The notes under the pieces: generated by a model
What the model saw: only the letters and a program-made list of their open reading frames with translations
Database searches by the model: none
Told to the model about the DNA's origin: nothing
Shown: positions 1 to 11,758 of the stretch, piece after piece
How the letters are laid out: each line of letters opens with the position of its first letter
Numbering within the stretch: position 1 is the first letter of the stretch
Assembly: GCA_033398695.1 (NCBI GenBank)
Contig: CM065806.1
Span: 47,145,001 to 47,209,000 of the forward strand
Reading direction: 5' to 3'
DNA from: Orobanche coerulescens
Lineage: Eukaryota > Streptophyta > Magnoliopsida > Lamiales > Orobanchaceae
Length of the DNA stretch: 64,000 nt
Program-made: the position numbers and the translations under genes

Positions 1-1203
1 CACATTCCCTGACCGCAAACAGGAATGATAGGTTTTAAAAACGAAAACCAGATTTTTGAAAATAATTTGGAAACACCAGTTGATCTTAAGTATCACATTT
101 CGAAAAAGTAATAAAAAAAGCGTCATCGATACTTTGAAAAAAAAAACCCGTCTTCCGTTTGACAAAATGAGGACATCTTTCTTTTAGTTAAAAACTTTCA
201 GAAATATTCGACCTTCGGGTCTAAGCAAATGCATTTTCTAAATTACTGAGAATATCTCAAAATATCTTGGTCCTCAGAGTAGAAGAAGTTTGAAGCATAT
301 AGTTGCGCCAGTAGGCGCCTTGAAAATATAATCCATTTTAATGGTACGCCTCGAAGTTTATTCTCTAAGATATCTAAGACTTTCAAAAATTCATTAAACC
401 CGAATGCCCAAAAACTCACATGTATCGACATTCGCTTATACATATCATAGTACACGCATTAATTCATTTCAAAATCCAAAACCAGACATGTCTTTTCCCA
501 GATAAACAGTCAAATACCACAGTCGAAAACCGCCTAGGATCGGGGCGAAACCACTGATCCCATTCGAGGCCTCTAAGGACCCTCCCGAACTGGCCATAAA
601 TATAAATCACGCACAGGCATCGCCTAGGACCGGGGCGAAACCACTGATCCCATTCGAGGCCTCTAAGGACCTTCCCGAACTGGCTAGCAAACAAGCTCGT
701 GAATCCAGAGTGAAGTCAAGGATTCCCCCGAGTCCTCGTCGGACCCTCTTGGAGGGAGCAAATCACACACATATACATTTCCATCCCATATTAAGCACAA
801 AGGTTTCACGAGAATACTTGCAAAACGAGCAAATCATTTTGAAAATCATTAGCAACGGACAAAAAGAACAGTCCAAAAGACATAAGCAGCGACAACACTC
901 CTCATATAAACAAAATATGAGAGTCAAATAAACACATATCACAAAACCAAAAATCTACATGAAGATTCCGTCACTTAACAAATAATCATACAAGTAGCTC
1001 GCGTCACACAAGGCACAATACAAAGAAGGAAGACTTACATCCACAGGTCGCACGAAGATGATGATCGCCCCACGATACTAATTACGACCAACAAACTCAG
1101 ACGATGCGTCATGACACAACTCATTCAGACAAAATCTGATGAGACAAGACTCAACAGACACAACTTGGCCCAACAACCTAGGTTTTCACAACCTAATTCT
1201 CTG
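1..1203 (-). mobile_element. Ty3-A copy 1: internal leader (5' untranslated part)
   Basis: This stretch aligns throughout with 27930-29040, the leader of Ty3-A copy 2. On the minus strand it lies directly downstream of the PBS (5016-5026) and LTR (5031-7825), so it is the 5' leader before gag. No long ORF is present on either strand. The element continues left, outside the window. The block was contiguous with 5013 before the hAT insertion at 1204. Lineage (Tekay/Del-like) is inferred from related copies: initiator-Met-type PBS and a pol C-terminus reading KFRDETSFKEG in copies 2 and 3. Confidence 0.8.
531..684 (-). repeat. 90-bp tandem duplication in Ty3-A leader
   Basis: A segment beginning CGCCTAGGA occurs at 531 and again at 621, a 90-bp period. 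Copy 2 has only one unit at the homologous place (about 28466-28530), so the duplication is specific to copy 1. Confidence 0.85.
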
Positions 1204-1215
1204 CATGGGTGGGAA

Positions 1216-1437
1216 ATAATACCGAAATACCAAAATACTGAAATTACCGTACCGAAAAATATCGAAAAATACCGAATTATTGGTATACCATACGGTACGA
1301 TACAGTATAATATCGTACCGTATATTTTCGGTACGACAACGGTATGATTAGTTGCATACCGACGGTATACCGTGCCGTACCGAAAATGTACGGTATACCG
1401 TTACATACCGGTATATACTACGGTATACCGTCACTTA
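1216..1437. repeat. hAT left subterminal repeat block (TACCG/CGGTA words)
   Basis: Words such as TACCG, CGGTA, TACGGTA and CGGTATACCG are packed in both orientations. The same vocabulary fills the right end. In hAT elements such clustered subterminal motifs are the known transposase-binding sites; that role is inferred here. Confidence 0.8.
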
Positions 1438-1984
1438 TAATATATTATATATTATATATATTACATTATTTTAATAACTAATATTAACCAAACCTAAACC
1501 TAATTCACAAACACTACTGTCTTACTCTCAAACTCTCACCACACGACTCTCAAGTCTCACCTCAGACCTCATCCCTCACCTCATCATCCCTCACGTCGTC
1601 ACTCACTCTCAAGGTACCCTCACGACTCTCATAACCCCAGTCTTCACGCGGCATGCCAGCAACAGTCTCAACTCTCCGTGAAACACTTACACCAACCGAC
1701 GATGAATCTGCAATGAGTCGACGAATCGACGACAAATCTGCTCTTTCACAGCGGCGCAGTCACTCCAAATTTTTGTGGTGAGTTCGAGTTCTAGTGTCTC
1801 TTAATTTTGTGGTGATTCTTATTTCTCAATCTTCAATTTATGGAGTTTAAATTTTAATTGAATATAAATTGGGGAAATCCTAATACTGAGTCAAAATTTT
1901 GATCAGCATTTTATGTGGAAATCCTAATAATGGTTCCGGGTGATTTATGTGAAGTATTTACATAACAGACTTGAAACTTGTTTT

Positions 1985-1989
1985 ATATC

Positions 1990-2027
<38 letters not shown>

Positions 2028-2028
2028 A
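1985..2028. repeat. (TA)n(TG)n microsatellite inside the hAT leader
   Basis: A run of TA dinucleotides passes into TG dinucleotides. It lies upstream of the transposase start, in what may be a 5' UTR intron: a TTTTTTTACAG acceptor-like site ends near 2203, shortly before the ATG at 2215. Confidence 0.9.
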
Positions 2029-2214
2029 TACTGTTAGAGTTCTGTATAGAGATTCAGTCATGGTTGTCCGTGGATTTTTTGGAATTCTGTATAGAGTTTC
2101 AGTAAGAAATAAATAAACTATCATGATTCATGAGTAAAAATGAACTACCTGGCAATACTGTATTAGGATTGATTGATGGACTGAATTCGTGTTTTTTTAC
2201 AGTGGATCATAAGA

Positions 2215-4356
2215 ATGGAATCTGAATCTTATCATTCTCTAGCAAGTCCATCCGAAACACCAAATACAACAGAATTTGAAACACGTAATGAGTGTCTAAT
2301 CCGAAAATGAGGAAGAAAAAACTCGACCTCAAAACCTCCTGTAAACCCACAACAAAGAAGTAAATATTGGGAGAACTGTGATAAAGGTTCAAGGAAATTA
2401 GATAATGGGGGCGTGCAGAACTTAGGGATATGCAAATATTGTAAAACTGAGATCCCTGTGAACTACAGAAGTACAAGTGGGTTGATAAACCACTTAGTGA
2501 AGAGGTGTAAGTTAAGTCCAATATATGAAGCAAATGAAAGCCAGAAAGGTCAATCTGTGTTGACGAATGAGACAATGGGGGCAAGGAAGCGCTTTGGTTT
2601 ATCATACATATAATCCAAAAAGGTGTGAAATGAGGTTAGTTGAATATATAATTATCGATGAAGTTTCTTTTCAGGCTGTCGAATGTAAATGGTTTGTAAA
2701 CCTTCTGCATGAATTACAACTGAAATTCGTCATCCCTAACCGAAAGAAAGTTGCAGGTATGGTTTTTGAACTACTTTTGCTTGAGAAAGCGAAGTTACAA
2801 AGTGTGATTAGTGGCCATAGAGTAAGTATAACGACTGATACTTGGACATCCATCCAAAATATCAATTATATGGTTATCACAGCTCACTTTCGAGATAGTG
2901 ATTGAAAGTCGCATAAAAGAATAATTAACTTCACAAAAATCACTAGTCATATTGGGGAAGAAATTGGTAAAATGGTTGAGGTCTATCTGAGAGATTGGGG
3001 GATTGACAAATTATTTTCGATAGTAGTCGACAATGCTTCTTCTAATGATACTGCAATTGATAACTTGAAAAAAGAATGAAAAGTGAAAATACATTATTGT
3101 TTGAAGGGAAATACTTGCATCTGAGATGTGCTTGTCATATACTTAACTTAATTGTTAAGGACGGCTTGAAGGAGCTTAATGCTTCAATTAAATCTATAAG
3201 GAATGTAGTCATTTTTATTCATTCTTCCCCCTCTAGGTTGACTAAATTTAGGGAATTTGCCACACTAGCCAAGTTTGGTAGTACGTCAATTGTACCTATG
3301 GATGTCAAAACTAGGTGGAATGCAACTTAAAAAATGCTTGATGTTGCACTGAAGTATAGACGAGTCTTTGAAAGGATGTCCGAGGAGTGGTTGCCTTTTA
3401 TGAATTATTTTCGTGAAAGGGATGAAAAGGGTATAAAAAGGGTAGGGCCGCCGGTTGTAGAGGATTGGGAAAATGCAAATGCTTTTGTGAACTTTCTAAA
3501 AAAATTCTATGATGTCACTTTAGAGCTAAATGCATAAAAAAATCCTACCTCCCAATTGATATACCAATCAATGATTGCGTTGCAAATTGAGATCGAGTAA
3601 AAGAGCAATGACGATTCGAATCCAATTCTTAAAAAGGTTGCAAGTGCGATGAAATTGAATCTTGATAAGTATTGGGGGGATTAGGATAATATGAACCCTT
3701 TGATCTTCATTGCCAATATTTTAGACCCGAGAAACAAGCTTCAAATGATCAAAGTTAGCATCAAAAAATTGGGGGCTAATTCAATAAAATTCCAAGAGTT
3801 CATTGATAAGGTTAAGAAAGACTTTGTAACTTTGTGGGCGGAGTACAAGGGAATAAATGATACCTTAGATATTGAGAGGAGGTGTGTCCAAATAGGGTGT
3901 AATGATGGAAATGTTAGTACTAGTACCGGTGGAGGTCTTTGGGTTGAATTGTTTAATGATGTTCAAGCACAAAATGAAGAGGAACAACTTCAAGAGATAT
4001 CCAATGAATCGGACAAGTACCTAGCCGATGAGATTGAAAAACGGTCTAATCAATCTTCCAATTTGTTGTAGTGATGGATAGGAATTGAAGCTAGGTACCA
4101 TGTCCTTTCAATGATTGCAAAGGATATTTTTGCAATTCCAAGTTCAACCGTTGCTAGTGAGTCCGCTTTTAGTTTGGGAAAAAGAGTTGTGGATCCGTTT
4201 AGGAGTAGTTTGAGTCCTAATATGGTAGAAGCTTTGGTGTGTACTAATGATTGGTTAAGAGCGGAGTTCGACTTTCGTAAGGATCCAGCCGAAGATGACC
4301 TTATTTTATATAAGAAAATTGAAGAAATTGAAAAGAGTAAGAGTTTCTTTATTTAA
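2215..4356 (+). pseudogene. hAT transposase (BED zinc finger, hAT dimerisation domain), multiply disrupted
   Basis: The reading frame starts at the ATG at 2215 and is traced in frame 1, then frame 2 (about 2585-3070), then frame 1 again. The N-terminus has a BED finger: SKYWENC, then ICKYC (2431-2445), then H...C about 20 residues later. The middle carries the ITTDTWTS motif (about 2827-2850) and LRCACHILNLIVKDGL (3121-3168), both typical of plant RICESLEEPER/Ac-like transposases. A DUF4413-like block with NILDPRNKL follows near 3715. The C-terminus (4111-4356) holds the dimerisation signature SSTVASESAFSLGKRVVDP. Breaks include TGA at about 2308 and 2903, two frameshifts, TAA at 3328 and 3535, and stops near 3600, 3682 and 4069. 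It is non-functional; no alternative family fits. Confidence 0.92.
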
Positions 4357-4750
4357 TTACGTATAAATATAAATTATATTTGTTTATGTATAATGTAATT
4401 GATGCGTATTAATAATTTTATTTATTTTTACACCTGCAAATACCGTTCAAGATCGTTCGTGATGGTGGTTTGCAAACATTAGTTGAAACTATCTTTTTGT
4501 TTACAAGTAGTGCAGTGAGGTGCAGTGAGCCTGATGTTGTAATTTTTGAATTGTAATGCTTGGTTCATCTGCTTAAGACTTTTTTGTTTACTATCTTTTT
4601 GCTTAAGCCTCTGCCTGATGGTGCAGTGCAGTTGAAACCATCTTTTTGTTTACTATCTTCCTATTTAAGTCTTTTTTTTTATGTTCATCTGCCTTTTTTT
4701 TATGTTCATGGAATCACGGTGTCGTATTCAAACCGTGGATGTATATATTG

Positions 4751-5003
4751 TTTTGAATATATCAATATGTCGATTTTCGGTACAGAACGGAATGACGGTA
4801 ATTTCGGTATACCTTGAATATACGATATGCCGAATTACCGTGTGTTATACCGAAAAACGGTACGGCATCGGTATGTGTTATATTTCATACCGATATCTTG
4901 GTATGCCGAGCGGTTCGGTACGGTATCGGTATGTAATTTTATATAACGAAAGTGTCGGTATGGTATACGGTATGAGTAAAATACATAAGTACGGTACAGT
5001 ATA
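4751..5003. repeat. hAT right subterminal repeat block
   Basis: Mirror of the left block: repeated CGGTA, TACCG, TCGGTA and TATACGG words extend up to the right terminal repeat. Probable transposase-binding array. Confidence 0.8.
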
Positions 5004-5015
5004 CCACCCCTAATT

Positions 5016-5026
5016 CTCTGATACCA
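5016..5026 (-). other. Primer-binding site of Ty3-A copy 1 (initiator tRNA-Met type)
   Basis: On the minus strand this reads TGGTATCAGAG, four bases downstream of the LTR end at 5031. It matches the usual plant PBS complementary to the 3' end of initiator tRNA-Met. The hAT target duplication overlaps its distal bases. Confidence 0.85.
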
Positions 5027-5884
5027 TTTATGTAACACCCTCAATCCACTCAGGGATATTACACGCCGTAGACCCTTTCCTCAAGGATCTACCAGGCTGG
5101 TAACAAAATTAAACTACAATGCCTTTAAGGCTAAATGACCCAGTAGACCGAGTTGGTCTTTCAATTAATACATACAACTCAATCTCAATACATACCCATG
5201 CATGGGTCAAAATACAACTCGCTCCTGTACAATGGGAAAAATTTACCACAGAGGAAATAAAGTACAACCAAACCAATACAAAAACGTACGGGTCCTCATG
5301 TGATCAGTACCAGTCATCATTCATCATTCTTCATGCCAACCCTGTGTTATGCTCCCCAAAACCTGAATGCAAAACAGACATCCACCCCCCGATTACTCGG
5401 GGGTTAGCAAAATTCCACTATTTTACTAGTGCAAGTACAAAGTCTCAATACGAGTCATACAATTCATATTCCAAGAATAATAAAAACCAGGAATCCTCAA
5501 AGATTTGAACATAACGAAAGATACATCCCGAGGCAAAGAGTTTGAGTAAAACTTTCCAAATTCGAAAGGTCACAAATCAAGGGAAATAATTTATAAGATG
5601 TTTTAAAATACCTTCGGGAGTTTTAACGGAAAGCAATTTAGGATTATCGAATCCTTCTCTTTTCAAAGAAAAAGAAAAGGGGTAACAACCCAAAGATTTA
5701 CTTTCTCAAATAAGACCCAACAATAATTCACGGGGTCCACAACCCACACCACGTGTCCTCGAAGGACATAAAATCAACAAAACGTAATCACCCAAGATAC
5801 AAAATCTCGATAACACATCCAAGGTACTCGACCTGGAAAAATACATCCAAAATCATATACATAACACTGTGATCACATGCCATC

Positions 5885-6110
5885 TCACAGTTAGATCAAT
5901 CACTTGTTGTCTCCTAACCACATGATCACAAGCCATGTGTCACCGTAGGTATTTTTAGGCACTCACGGTTGGATCAATCACTTGTTGCATCCTGACCACA
6001 TGATCACAAGTCATGTGTCACCGTAGTTTTTCTTAGGCTCTCCCGGTTGGATCAATTACTTTTTGCATCGTGACCACATGATCACAAGCCATGTGTCACC
6101 GTAGACCCCG
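5885..6110. repeat. 78-bp tandem repeat, three units, in Ty3-A LTR
   Basis: The word GATCAAT recurs at 5894, 5972 and 6050, an exact 78-bp period, and each unit ends in a CACATG...CATGTG dyad. Other copies carry an unrelated tandem repeat at about the same LTR position (24150-24290, 61945-62082). Confidence 0.9.
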
Positions 6111-7065
6111 CCCATGCCCACACATTCACACATATAACATGGTACACCAAGGATATCACAATCATCCACATAGAGACAACAACCACTTAGCACGACACAA
6201 TTGTCAAAATACAATGCACCGAAATGAGATAATATATTTATATAAATTATCAAAGCACCACATCAACACCAAGCTTATTCATAGGATTCATGTAACCGTT
6301 CTCAGAACACACCATTCACAAAACACACACGCGTTTTGAAAGAGAGAGCCTTTAACGAGGCTAAACTGAATCTTTTGAAAGTTCATTTCAAACAACCAAA
6401 CAAACACACTTAGACGATCACCAATCATCATATCCACAATACAAGAAATGTATGAACAAGGTACTTGCCTCAAATAATCACAAACGCGGAGAATCGACTG
6501 AAGTAGGATGACACGAACCGACTATGAACCTACCGACTCTGCTGAACGCCAACTCGCAATAATAAACTAAGAACAACAATAACAACAATGAAAATGAATT
6601 CCATAGAACGACCCAAAGCCGCTGAATTAAAGGGACAAACGACAAAAGTTCAAGGGTTTCCCCCAAAACGGCCAAGAACATGAATCAACCCGACCAAAAA
6701 CATGAAAACGGAATTCCAAACCGGGGCTAAGATCAATACGACTACATAACAACACAAGAATCAATAATTTCGGATTAGAATCACGAAATCGAGACAAACC
6801 CCCAAATATCACAAATCTAGAATTTTAGGAAATATCTTGATTCGCAAAAAGAAGAAGGATTGGTAGATGATTAGATGATGATGAACATGAGGAACGCACA
6901 CCGAGATGATTACCATCATCAAAGCTCGACGAAAAATTGTTCTTCAGCCACCCAGATCTCTAAAATCCGAAGGAAGAAGAAATGGGATGAAAAATCCCGA
7001 TTCTGAGTCAACTCATGCTTATATATAGCAAACAGGATCTAGCACACATTAAGGATGAAACCTAA

Positions 7066-7315
7066 TTTACGCTAGATGATTAACGTACGTAAGGTGCAAG
7101 ACCTTACGTATGTAAGAGTCATCCAGACTCCTCTGCCTGAAATCCTGCTCGCGCTAGCGTACGTAACGAAGGCTGCATTACATACGAACGGAAGCATCAC
7201 TAGCGTACGCTACACATATGGTAGCGTGCACTAACGGGGTACTCTAGTACCCACTAGTTCTGAGTCTGCTGCTCGATAGCGTGCGCTAAGGAAATCTATT
7301 AGCGCGTGCTAATGC
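7066..7315. promoter_or_regulatory. U3 palindrome cassette, TACGTA/GCGTACGC type
   Basis: At least seven near-palindromic words occur, e.g. TAACGTACGTAA, CTAGCGTACGCTA, TAGCGTGCGCTAA and TTAGCGCGTGCTAA. In element orientation the cassette sits just upstream of the TATA-like box at 7020-7028. Its place corresponds to the TTACGGCCGTAA cassette of copy 2 and the GTGCCGCGGC cassette of copy 3. A regulatory role is inferred from position only. Confidence 0.6.
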
Positions 7316-7825
7316 ACCCAGAAACTGCAGCAGTAGAGTTCTCAAAACGGGTACAACGCCGGACTCCTCCGATCGAAATAGCAAGTTCAAGATACGCACG
7401 AAAAGCTCCAGAATAAGATCATACTAAGAGCTTGATAACTCACACGCGACAACAAAAGGGTCGAGGCAACAAATACGAATGCGGATATCCACAACTTTGG
7501 GAAATTACAAAATGGCCTAAAACGCACGAAAATCACGATACGTGATCGAATAACCAAACCAAAGTTCACAATACATCTAACAAAGTTAAACGAACTTACG
7601 AGAAACTCGAAACAACAGTTTCGAACGAGATTCGCAAAAACCAAACTCAAGTGCGGAAAAGTCGATAAGAAGCACGAAACTCAACAAAACGACACCGAAA
7701 CGAACTCGGATGTCAAAAGTGAAGAATTAATTACTCTCAGAATGACGAAACAGTCACAAACGAGCCGTTAAAATGGACTCCTGACAAAATTTTTTTTACC
7801 GAAAATCGAAATCGCAGATATTACA

Positions 7826-8646
7826 GGAGCGACCTTTGCATGAGTAAGTGAGATACCCAGTATCAACAAATGCTATCTACATGTTCGTCGTTGTAGTTAC
7901 TTCGGCATCAACATTTAATTTAGCATTCGCCCATCTAGGAGCAGCTTCTGCCTGCTTATAGAAAAAAATAGTCGTGAGGTGATGTTTCTTTTAGGTATTA
8001 GAAGATATTCTTGATATCGTTCCATTGATGTGGCGTCGATGGTAAACTAAATCTTGCTAACAAAGTAAATGAGAAGTGATATCAAGCTGAGCCAAGTATA
8101 ATAATGCGTCTATCGCACTTATGTGGGGAGTCTTAGCTCCCGAAAGCTCCATGTCACCTTTCTTTGGGGGAATTGGATTATTCTTTGCATTTAGAATTTA
8201 ACCAATCATGGGAGTGCTAACCGGGTGTATCTTATCTATGTTAAAGTATCTGGGCATCTTCTGGATATAGGCATACTGATGGATAATAATTGCATAAACT
8301 CTATGTTCTATGTTAATATATAGATAGAATCGAGTTTTCCCGTGATCTCTCATCTCAAACTCATATTTCAAGTATCTGGCTTCTCTTATTTCATCAAGAG
8401 TACCAATTATTCATGTCATCAACGTACACTGTGATAATCAAATCTGGAACTTGTGTTCTTTATAAATGTGCAGAAACACATTTCATCATTCTTATATCTC
8501 TTCCCAATTAATTAGTCACTCGAATGATATATCACATCTTCTTGAATTGCTTCAAGTGGTAAAGTGAGCGTTTCAAGTGAATTGAGTGCACACTTGATGG
8601 TATAGGTCACTTGATTTGGGTTAATATAGTTCCATAGGGCACTTTC
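7826..8646 (-). pseudogene. Decayed Ty1/copia RT-RNase H fragment
   Basis: Minus-strand translation with several frameshifts gives recognisable copia RT: KVPYGT (about 8640), LKRSLYHLKQ, the catalytic YVDDMN (about 8420), FEMRDHGKTRF, and STPMIG (about 8205). RNase H follows with FVDTGYL...CKGRS, ending at 7826. The order and wording match the RT-RNase H ORF of Copia-B (15985-17847). It is cut at 7825 by the Ty3-A LTR, and at about 8647 by unrelated AT-rich DNA. Confidence 0.85.
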
Positions 8647-10566
8647 TGTTGGTATTCGGGCCAAAAATAAAAGTATAGAAAGATAATAAACTCATCTAAC
8701 TCTCTATTATTATCCACCGCCACAAAATAACTAAAATAAGACCGACGCCAAAATTCATACCCTAGAAGAAATAATATGATAAATTAATTACTCGGTAATT
8801 TATTTAATTCACGAGATCGATTAAATTTATCTAATAAATTAAATTAGACATCTAATGTCCAATATTAAACGAGAGAGAATATGTTAAATATAATCCATCG
8901 TCTATATGTGCCGCGACTCTGTAAGTTCATCTCAGTTAACATTGGGAGGAACCAAAGAGTGTTAGCACCACCTAGTTAGTCTCGTGGCCTATATTGTAAC
9001 CCATCTGAGAACGAATGATATGGATCATTCCAAAATCTTTACATTATGAATACCATATATGTATAAATCATTCAATCATAAGTCCCGACCAAGTATTACT
9101 GTCACGGTAATGTCAAACCCTGTTGTAACTTTACTCTATACATTTGTTAGTGCAAATCGAGATTATCGACCTCTTATGTATTAAATACAACTAGCTCTAA
9201 ACGCTTTAGCCAAAGACTTATGATCTCTTTTTCCACTAACCGCATAGAACATCTACTTGTTCACTTACAGTAGAAAGAATCCTATCTTGTTACTTAGTAG
9301 AGCTTATACGCGCCCATCATATTGCACTTCAAGGTTAACCCCACCAGCCGGTGATTGAATCGAACTATGCTAGTGACTAACCTAATATCACAAGCACGTC
9401 TCATATTGAAACCTTTAGCCAAAGGTTAACGTATACCTATCACAACCTTTTGATTCAGTCATTGACTACCTCGGAGTGATATCCATGTGACCGAATCAAA
9501 GTGAGTCTTGTCCGAGTATATTAATCCCATTAACATACCTATAACGTGTGCGCCCACTAACTCTTAGTGAAGACAAGCACTATACTTATCAAAGTACATG
9601 TTATATAAGTCTAGTGTAAAATTAATGCGCAATTAAGTTTTATCGACTTGCGAACTAGCTAAGCATTCAAGCCTAAAACACTTCCAGTGCTTATCTCCTT
9701 ATCTTATAAGGAGTGGAATGTCTGTTCTCAAATGCAAGGGCAGTTATTATATATATCAAACCATGATGCCAATGAATACAATTAATATAGTAATAATAAA
9801 TATCTTATTCGATTGATGTTCATAATTACGGTACATTGCTCTTACTCTCTCATCATATGAGTGACATACAAGGACATATTCTTAATATATTTTAATGGTC
9901 TGAATCCCAATACAAGCAACCCCACCCACATCTAATTAGTTATGTGTGACGAAATTGAATAATTGCAGAAGGTGTAACTATAAAATGCCACTATCACACA
10001 AGTTACAATGATATTATATACTCTTTTTTCTGGTTCAAAGTTTATTATTTGAGTATAAAATCAATATTATATAAGCTTAATATTTTTTAAATTTCACACG
10101 ATCAAATCAAAAAATCACAATCATTATCACAATTAGAATCACATAACTTAATATCCACCGAAGAATCACCCTTGATACCTTTTAATCTCGTGTCTACTGA
10201 TCCCCCCTCATTTTAGTCCCTCAAACTTGACAAAATAAGTGGGAAAGTCTAGTTTGCGTCCCTTTAGTTTTTCTACCACAATTTAATTTGAAACATAATA
10301 CTTCTGATATATTTAATTAAACTTATGTATATTTAAAATCTGAAATATTTTCTTACTCTCATATAATTATTATTTTTATTTAAATTTATTTATTTTTATT
10401 TATTTTAGTTTCTTTTTCTCTAAAAAATGTCTCATTTTTTTTTAATTTTCTCTTTTAATTTAATTTTCTTAATTTTTTTTCATAAAGTAAAATAAATGTG
10501 CAATGGCAAACAAGGAAAAAATCAAAGAAAGGTGGGGACGGGGAAGATGCCTGACAGGGGTAATAA
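8647..10566. other. AT-rich unassigned region, no gene seen
   Basis: No ORF with recognisable similarity on either strand. The left edge begins TGTTGGTATTC, which could be an LTR-type terminus of an old copia-like LTR, but I cannot find the matching end or a target duplication. From about 10010 the sequence becomes extremely AT-rich with homopolymer runs. Confidence 0.5.
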
Positions 10567-10570
10567 CACC

Positions 10571-10575
10571 TTCCT

Positions 10576-10666
<91 letters not shown>
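10571..10666. repeat. Compound microsatellite (CT)n(TATC)n(CT)n(TA)n
   Basis: Simple repeats follow one another directly, ending in a long TA run at the left MULE terminus. A TA run also flanks the right terminus (15339-15364), so the MULE probably inserted into a TA tract. This hides any 9-bp target duplication. Confidence 0.95.
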
Positions 10667-10669
<3 letters not shown>

Positions 10670-10988
10670 AAAATTGTTTTTTTAGGACCGTAACTTTGGC
10701 CTAGTTGGCTTATAAGGACAATATCTTTTCGGGCCTGGAGAAGGAGGACTTTAATTTGAAAAAGTGGGAAAAGAAGGCCAAATAAGCCCAAAACCGGTCC
10801 GATTGGGCTTAATTGGCTCGTGCCTCGCACGTGACGGGCCGATTGCGGAAAATAAAAAAAAATCAGAAATAGGAGCAGAGCGTCACAATCGGATTGAAAA
10901 TATTTTTTCCCCAATCCGTTCGAAAAAACCCTAACCCACCGATCGAAGACTACGGAAGAAGCCGTGCAATCGAAGTTTGAATACACAA
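10667..10988 (+). repeat. MULE left terminal inverted repeat
   Basis: About 322 bp, near-identical in inverted orientation to 15019-15338. Differences are scattered single bases (e.g. TTTGGCC against TTTGACC). It ends ...AATACACAA just upstream of the GRF gene, and so should supply that gene's promoter. Confidence 0.95.
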
Positions 10989-11057
10989 ATTGAAGAACCC
11001 TAGCCCACCGAATATCTGAGAATCATAATTGCTCACCCAAATTGAAGAAGTATAAGT

Positions 11058-11482
11058 ATGTCTTCTACGACAACCCATGGTAATACGACGGTCGAATGCT
11101 ATTGTGGAAGAAGAGCTTTTATTCGAACATCTTGGACTGATGACAATCCAGGCAGAAGGTTTGCGACATGCATAAATTCAACAGTAAGAAGCTTGCATAC
11201 ATTGTTTTGTTTTTAAGTTTTAGTTTGGGAGTCATTTTTGTATAACAATAATTTCACACAATTTTTCAGAGAGGTGGGTGTTTGTTTTGGGCATGGGAAG
11301 ATCCTCCTATGTGTAGGAGGTCAAAGAGCATCATTCCTGGCTTGTTACGGAGGATGAATGCAAAAGAGGCAGAAATTGAGAAGCTCAAAGCTAGTCGAAA
11401 AACTCTACTAAGACTCACTGCATTTCTCTCAATCTTGTTGATGTTCTTGTGTGTGAAGGCAGTTGTTAGCACTCTTGAATGA
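11058..11482 (+). CDS. GRF-type zinc-finger protein with C-terminal membrane segment (MULE accessory gene)
   Basis: Two exons, 11058-11183 and 11270-11482, joined by an 86-bp GT-AG intron (donor ACA|GTAAGAA, acceptor TTTTTCAG|AGAGG). The intron keeps the frame and completes the zinc finger. The predicted protein is 112 aa with no disruption. Residues 14-16 are CYC, then TSWTDDNPGRRF, Cys38, and RGGCLFWAWEDPP: the CxC...C...C/W pattern of plant GRF fingers, usually nucleic-acid binding. A short charged, coiled-coil-like stretch (NAKEAEIEKLKASRK) follows, then about 21 hydrophobic residues near the C-terminus, suggesting a tail-anchored protein. The start is the first ATG after the left TIR. 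The gene is convergent to the transposase. It may be a captured host gene or a genuine element gene; function in transposition is unproven. Confidence 0.85.
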
Positions 11483-11597
11483 AGAATGAAGTTTTAGTGA
11501 AGAGTATTTGTGGCAGTTTTCAGAACTCTTGAATGTAATTGTAGTACTTGTATTTTGTTATTTAATTCAACATTTGCAAAATGAAGTTTGCAATATT

Positions 11598-11746
11598 TGT
11601 ATCTTGTTTTGAATGAAGTTTTTAGAATTATGTTGGCAAAATGAAGTTATTGTATCTTGTTTTGAATGCTATTTGAACCCTCTTGAATGCTATTGTATCT
11701 TGTTTTGAATGGCTTTAAGTTAATTTTTGTGTGTATCTTGTTTTGA
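11598..11746 (+). repeat. Short direct repeats in the 3' region of the GRF gene
   Basis: TGTATCTTGTTTTGA occurs four times, at 11598, 11651, 11694 and 11732, alternating with AATGAAGTT words. It lies just 3' of the GRF stop codon and may hold its polyadenylation region. Confidence 0.8.
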
Positions 11747-11758
11747 GGTACAAAATGT

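Larger units (their letters stand above)
1204..5012 (+). mobile_element. hAT-superfamily DNA transposon (Ac-like), 3.8 kb, full length
   Basis: The element is bounded by an 8-bp target-site duplication ATTCTCTG (1196-1203 and 5013-5020), the length diagnostic of hAT. Termini are short imperfect inverted repeats: CATGGGTGG at the left, TAGGGGTGG reading inward from the right. It contains a decayed BED-finger hAT transposase on the plus strand and dense subterminal repeats at both ends. It is inserted in the Ty3-A leader right beside the PBS. The transposase is broken, so the copy is not autonomous, but its termini look intact. Confidence 0.93.
5031..7825 (-). mobile_element. Ty3-A copy 1: 5' LTR, 2.8 kb
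   Basis: On the minus strand it runs from TGTAATATCTGCG (7825) to GGGTGTTACA (5031), so it has TG...CA ends. The ends align with LTRs at 23226-26276 and 30543/63560. A TATA-like TATATATA lies at 7020-7028. U3 holds a block of CG-rich palindromes (7066-7315) and U5/R a 78-bp tandem repeat. The distal end at 7825 abuts a copia RNase H relic, which is its target. Confidence 0.88.

Noticed and set aside
5016..5026. Possible tRNA-Met gene fragment
   Set aside because: Only the 3'-complementary segment is present, next to an LTR end: it is a PBS.
5885..6110. Regularly spaced repeats reminiscent of a CRISPR array
   Set aside because: Only three 78-bp head-to-tail units without unique spacers, inside a plant LTR.
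8647..10000. Possible solo LTR starting TGTTGGTATTC
   Set aside because: No matching CA end or 5-bp duplication could be found, so it is left as unassigned sequence.
10496..10693. ORF crossing the CT/TA microsatellite
   Set aside because: Low-complexity translation of simple repeats across the MULE boundary; not a gene.
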